Program-made: the position numbers and the translations under genes
The notes under the pieces: model-generated
What the model was told of the DNA's origin: nothing
Databases searched by the model: none
What the model saw: the letters and a program-made list of their open reading frames with translations, nothing else
Part shown: positions 6,045 to 6,863 of the stretch, piece after piece
How the letters are laid out: each line of letters starts with the position of its first letter
How positions within the stretch are numbered: the stretch's first letter is position 1
NCBI GenBank assembly: GCA_018668195.1
Contig: JABITU010000206.1
Span: 1 to 6,863, forward strand
Length of the DNA: 6,863 nucleotides
Direction of reading: 5' to 3'
DNA from: Tateyamaria sp.
Lineage (GTDB): Bacteria; Pseudomonadota; Alphaproteobacteria; Rhodobacterales; Rhodobacteraceae

Positions 6045-6863
6045 GTGGCGGCCTCTAGATCCATCGCCAGCTCTAGGACAGTCCGGCGCAAAAGCTCTGC
6101 TGCGCTGATGGCACGATAAGCAGCATTAGCGCGCATATCCGCGATAGGATCAATGGCAGTAGCGACCAGATCATCGGTGATCACAACAGGATCAACGGCT
6201 TTGCCAATCATCTGTGCCTCAACCTGTGGCACACGGGTAGCGACAGGACCACACGACCCAATGGCGAGTGCAGCCTCAACCACAACGCCGTTACGCACAA
6301 CAAGCCGTGCAGATGTCATTGCGATAGAAATCACAAGATAGGCGCGCGCGCCCAGTTTCAGAAAATGGCTATGCCCCGTTAGAGATGATTTGGGGATAAG
6401 AAGCGCAGTGATGAGTTCGGTCTCGGCCAGCACGGTCTTGCGCGGTCCAATAATAAAGTCGTGCAAAGGCACAACACGGGTGCCACCCTTAGATTGCAGC
6501 TCAACCTTTGCATCCAGTGTCAATAGCGGCGGCACACCGTCGGCGGCGGGTGAGGCATTACACAGATTACCTGCAATGGTGCCACGGTTTTGAATTTGCA
6601 ATGCGCCGACCTTTTGGGCGGCAAGTTGAAGTCCACGACAGGCGGGCGGCAGATCAGCCTTTATGAGATCGGTCCATGTCGTTGTGGCCCCAATACGGAT
6701 ACCGTCGTCCGTATCACTGATCCCGCGCAAAGATTTAATCCGGGTGTTATCGAGAATGGAGCCTTGCAATTGCTTATGTTCCGTCGAGGGAAACAAATCA
6801 GTGCACCCTGCAGCAATTCGCAACGACCCGGCCGCAAGCTCCTCAAGCGCGTGTTCTAAAGAA
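6041..6863 (-). CDS. FAD-binding subunit of a xanthine dehydrogenase-family molybdenum hydroxylase (5' end cut by the window)
   Basis: This is the CoxM/XdhB-type flavin subunit, which passes electrons from the [2Fe-2S] centres of its partner to an acceptor through FAD. The window shows 273 residues. The frame is open to the right edge and reads SLEHALEELAAGSLRIAAG, the normal N-terminal region of the family, so the true start lies just beyond 6863 and the TTG at 6823 is not the start. Counting from the first whole codon (6862), the first flavin motif is AGCTD at 18-22 (family usually AGGTD or AGGHS). The second is TIAGNLCNASPAAD at 95-108, followed by PPLLTLDAKVEL, which is strongly typical. 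The C-terminal CO dehydrogenase flavoprotein domain follows (GPVATRVPQVEA, then AYRAISAAELLRR near the end). The stop overlaps the next gene's ATG by four bases (ATGA). The odd point is Cys20 where glycine is usual. The family is certain; the substrate cannot be read from this subunit. Confidence 0.93.
   Translation of the reverse strand, partial: SLEHALEELAAGSLRIAAGCTDLFPSTEHKQLQGSILDNTRIKSLRGISDTDDGIRIGATTTWTDLIKADLPPACRGLQLAAQKVGALQIQNRGTIAGNLCNASPAADGVPPLLTLDAKVELQSKGGTRVVPLHDFIIGPRKTVLAETELITALLIPKSSLTGHSHFLKLGARAYLVISIAMTSARLVVRNGVVVEAALAIGSCGPVATRVPQVEAQMIGKAVDPVVITDDLVATAIDPIADMRANAAYRAISAAELLRRTVLELAMDLEAAT

Noticed and set aside
6823..6863. TTG at 6823 as the start of the FAD subunit
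   Set aside because: The frame continues to the window edge with the normal family N-terminal sequence, so the gene is cut by the window.

Overview
The window holds most of one leftward (minus-strand) operon for oxidation and then reduction of an N-heterocyclic compound, most plausibly nicotinate or a related hydroxypyridine. Codon use, moderately high GC and the protein families suggest an alphaproteobacterium, probably of the Rhodobacterales. That assignment rests on protein style only; no rRNA or other marker gene is present.

Layout in transcription order, right to left. (1) 6863-6041: FAD-binding subunit of a xanthine dehydrogenase-family molybdenum hydroxylase, cut by the right window edge. 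(2) 6044-3318: a 908-residue fusion of the two-[2Fe-2S] small subunit with the molybdopterin-binding large subunit. (3) 3321-1888: a 477-residue protein of the family annotated as 6-hydroxynicotinate reductase, with an N-terminal four-cysteine cluster. (4) 1891-1043: a UPF0280 protein, related to the ApbE flavin transferases. (5) 1050-469: a DUF1185 / 'amino acid synthesis' (PF06684) protein of unknown reaction. Successive genes overlap by 4, 4, 4 and 8 bases, so the five are almost certainly translated as one coupled unit. A weak intrinsic terminator lies over the last stop codon. The promoter and any upstream regulator lie beyond the right edge.

Likely teamwork (inference): the FAD/Fe-S/Mo hydroxylase adds an oxygen to the ring, for example nicotinate to 6-hydroxynicotinate. 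The reductase partly saturates the ring, as in the nicotinate routes of Eubacterium barkeri and Azorhizobium caulinodans. The UPF0280 protein may flavinylate the reductase, since the E. barkeri enzyme is reported to carry covalent flavin. The DUF1185 protein would act downstream or in an accessory role. The ring-opening enzymes known from E. barkeri are not in this window.

Positions 1-468 contain no convincing gene. They hold one imperfect inverted repeat and possibly the last codons of a gene entering from the left.
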